NCBI GenBank assembly: GCA_903885855.1
Contig: CAISKG010000341.1
Span: forward strand, 1-8,834
DNA from: an uncultured Planctomycetaceae bacterium
GTDB taxonomy: Bacteria; Planctomycetota; Planctomycetia; Pirellulales; UBA1268
Length of the DNA stretch: 8,834 nt
Direction of reading: 5' to 3'
Of the stretch, positions 7,667 through 8,834 are shown one piece after another. A program made the translations under genes and the position numbers. The notes below the pieces were generated by a model. That model had not been told where the DNA came from and did no database searches. It saw only the letters and a list, made by a program, of their open reading frames with translations. Position 1 is the stretch's first letter. Each line of letters starts with the position of its first letter.

Positions 7667-8200
7667 ATGAACTCGGCGAACGTGCGGCGGTTGGCGGTGG
7701 CGGCGATCGGCGGCTGGGCGGTGGGGATCGCGCTGTCGGGCGCGGCGGCGACGGCCCAGGAGGGCGCCGCGGCGGCCGACGCTCCCACGGCGCGCTTCCA
7801 GGCCGCGGCGCCGCGGGCGCTCGAGACGATGATCAAGGAGGCCGAGGCGCGCGGCATGAAGGGGGTGGCCGTGGTGGCCTTCGTGCCGGGCGACACGACG
7901 CGCGCCTGGACGTCGCAGATGAAGGCCGTGGACGCGATCGTGCTGGGCAACGCCAACGTGCTGGCGATCGCCTACTGCAAGCTCGCCGAGATGGCCGACA
8001 CGCTCCAGGACAGCGGCAGCCAGGTGCGGCCGCCGCTCCACGGCGAGCTCGGCTACCGCGGCGGGGCCTACCGCAAGACCGAGGGGGGCTTCTTCCTGGC
8101 CGCCTTCAGCGGCGGCAAGGACACCGACGATCTCGACGTCTCGCGGAAGGGGCTCGACGTCCTCGAGAAGCCGGCCGAGGCGAAGGCCGCGGCGGAGTGA
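7667..8200 (+). CDS. exported GlcG/HbpS-like (DUF336-type) protein
   Basis: A 177-residue protein with a signal peptide: NVRRLAVAAIGG, a hydrophobic core, and probable cleavage after ATA at residue 30. It should therefore be periplasmic or outside the cell. The twin Arg at 7-8 might suit Tat export, but the motif is weak. The mature part matches by eye the GlcG/HbpS heme-binding family: an N-terminal helix plus strand (ALETMIKEAEARGMKGVAVVAFV), a helix (VLAIAYCKLAEMADTL, 98-113), a GGAY motif (132-135), then FFLAAFSGGKDTDDLDVSRKGL (142-163), which resembles the family's ending of SGG, acidic residues and a final helix. Known members bind heme or small molecules; HbpS of Streptomyces modulates its neighbouring kinase SenS. 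There is a single Cys104 and a single His125, and the C-terminus is Lys/Ala/Glu-rich. The gene follows the two-component pair by 120 bases and ends before a GC-rich hairpin. The call rests on motif resemblance only, so heme binding is not established. Confidence 0.6.
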   Translation: MNSANVRRLAVAAIGGWAVGIALSGAAATAQEGAAAADAPTARFQAAAPRALETMIKEAEARGMKGVAVVAFVPGDTTRAWTSQMKAVDAIVLGNANVLAIAYCKLAEMADTLQDSGSQVRPPLHGELGYRGGAYRKTEGGFFLAAFSGGKDTDDLDVSRKGLDVLEKPAEAKAAAE

Positions 8201-8210
8201 GGCCGCCCCC

Positions 8211-8230
8211 GCCCCCGCCCGCGCGGGGGC
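8211..8230 (+). terminator. GC-rich hairpin after the HbpS-like gene
   Basis: GCCCCCGC (8211-8218) pairs perfectly with GCGGGGGC (8223-8230) around a 4-base loop, starting 10 bases after the stop codon. The position and strength suit a terminator, but no T-run follows, so it is not a textbook intrinsic one. Confidence 0.5.
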
Positions 8231-8256
8231 GCTTCGCAGGCTGTGGACCACGTGAC

Positions 8257-8275
8257 CCGCCGCTGGATACGGCGG
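8257..8275. other. second small hairpin in the convergent gap
   Basis: CCGCCG (8257-8262) pairs with CGGCGG (8270-8275) around a 7-base loop. It sits between two converging genes and could help end transcription from either side. The short stem and GC-rich background make chance likely. The rest of the gap (8276-8381) holds an A5 and a T4 run near 8288-8303 and nothing else I can name. Confidence 0.2.
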
Positions 8276-8381
8276 CGAGCACCCCTGAAAAACCCCGGCT
8301 TTTGCTGCGGTGTCGTGCGTGGACAGCCACGTCGGCCGCCATGCTGCCGGTGCGGTCATGGAGGACGTCGTCCAGGGGCAG

Positions 8382-8834
8382 TCAGGGCCCGGCGTGCGCG
8401 GCCGGCGCGGGCCGCCACCAGCGCTCGGCCGGATCGGCCGCGTCGGCGAGCGCCTCGAGCACCGCCCCGAGCGCGTCGCGGTCGGCGGGATCGCGCTCGA
8501 GGGCCGCCAGCAGCCCGGGGAGGAGGGGTACGCCGGCCACCCCTTCGGCCCCGAGTGCCTGGAGCACCTTCCGCACCTCCGCGACGAGCAGCGCCACCAT
8601 CGCCGCCGGCACGTCGGCGATCCGCCCCGACCGCGGCGCCGCCAGCGCCAGCGCCTCCCGGATCATCCGCCGCAGCGCCTCCGGCAGGCCGGCGGGCGAG
8701 GCCTGCTCCACCTGCCCGATCGACGCGTCGCCGACCGGTGCGGAGGCGGCGCCGGGCACCAGATCGAGATCGTCGCCGGACGGCCACATCAGGTCTTCCG
8801 ACACGCTGACCAGGCAGGGGTCGACGGGCGTGCC
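8382..8834 (-). CDS. hypothetical Ala/Leu-rich protein (5' end probably off window)
   Basis: I do not recognise this protein. The minus-strand frame ends at a TGA (8384-8382) and is open to the right edge, giving 150 visible residues. A GTG at 8804 would give 140 residues but has no Shine-Dalgarno sequence, and all ten codons upstream of it end in G or C, as coding sequence does here, so the gene probably begins outside. An ATG at 8789 with a weak GGAAG before it is another option. The visible N-terminal part is acidic and polar (SEDLMWPSGDDLDLV). The rest is mostly amphipathic helix, rich in Ala and Leu (for example ALRRMIREALALAAP and VAEVRKVLQALG), ending in WWRPAPAAHAGP. No signal peptide or membrane span is seen. 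It converges on the HbpS-like gene and is likely a separate unit. Regular GC3 bias supports it as coding over the overlapping frames. Confidence 0.6.
   Translation of the reverse strand, partial: GTPVDPCLVSVSEDLMWPSGDDLDLVPGAASAPVGDASIGQVEQASPAGLPEALRRMIREALALAAPRSGRIADVPAAMVALLVAEVRKVLQALGAEGVAGVPLLPGLLAALERDPADRDALGAVLEALADAADPAERWWRPAPAAHAGP

Noticed and set aside
8288..8303. AAAAA...TTTT around CCCCGGC as a terminator for the minus-strand gene
   Set aside because: Only four A-T pairs can form around a mismatched core, too weak for a terminator stem.
8243..8809. A 188-codon + strand frame opposite the minus-strand hypothetical gene
   Set aside because: Arg/Pro/Ala low-complexity product without a start context; the minus-strand frame has the better codon pattern.

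Overview
The window is very GC-rich DNA with almost every third codon position G or C. It holds five protein genes and no RNA gene, insertion sequence, CRISPR array or phage gene that I can see. The host is probably an uncultured high-GC Planctomycetota bacterium. I infer this from composition, GTG starts, and an efflux adaptor carrying two adaptor modules in one chain, an arrangement I associate from memory with planctomycete efflux loci. No marker gene proves it.

Left half (3-4831, + strand): the 3' part of a periplasmic adaptor gene, then a complete RND inner-membrane pump of the CusA/CzcA type. They are 17 bases apart and surely one operon. The adaptor's 5' end lies off the window. Together they form the periplasmic and inner-membrane parts of a tripartite exporter. 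The exported substrate cannot be read from the sequence: the pump has the CusA-like proton-relay pattern but appears to lack the CusA copper/silver methionines.

Middle (4832-7546, + strand): a two-component system. A sensor histidine kinase with a periplasmic-binding-protein-like sensor domain of about 300 residues is followed 11 bases later by a FixJ/NarL-type response regulator. A -10-like box lies in the 130-base gap before the kinase.

Right part (7547-8834): a small exported protein on the + strand resembles the GlcG/HbpS (heme-binding, DUF336-like) family. It has its own -10-like box and a GC-rich hairpin after its stop. Facing it on the minus strand is an unrecognised alanine/leucine-rich protein gene whose reading frame runs off the right edge.

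The most interesting idea is the run sensor kinase - response regulator - exported HbpS-like protein. It recalls the Streptomyces HbpS-SenS-SenR system, where an exported heme-binding protein modulates a neighbouring kinase, but this kinase has a quite different, solute-binding type of sensor domain. Its position beside an RND exporter suggests one envelope stress or ligand-response locus. That link is inference from gene order.
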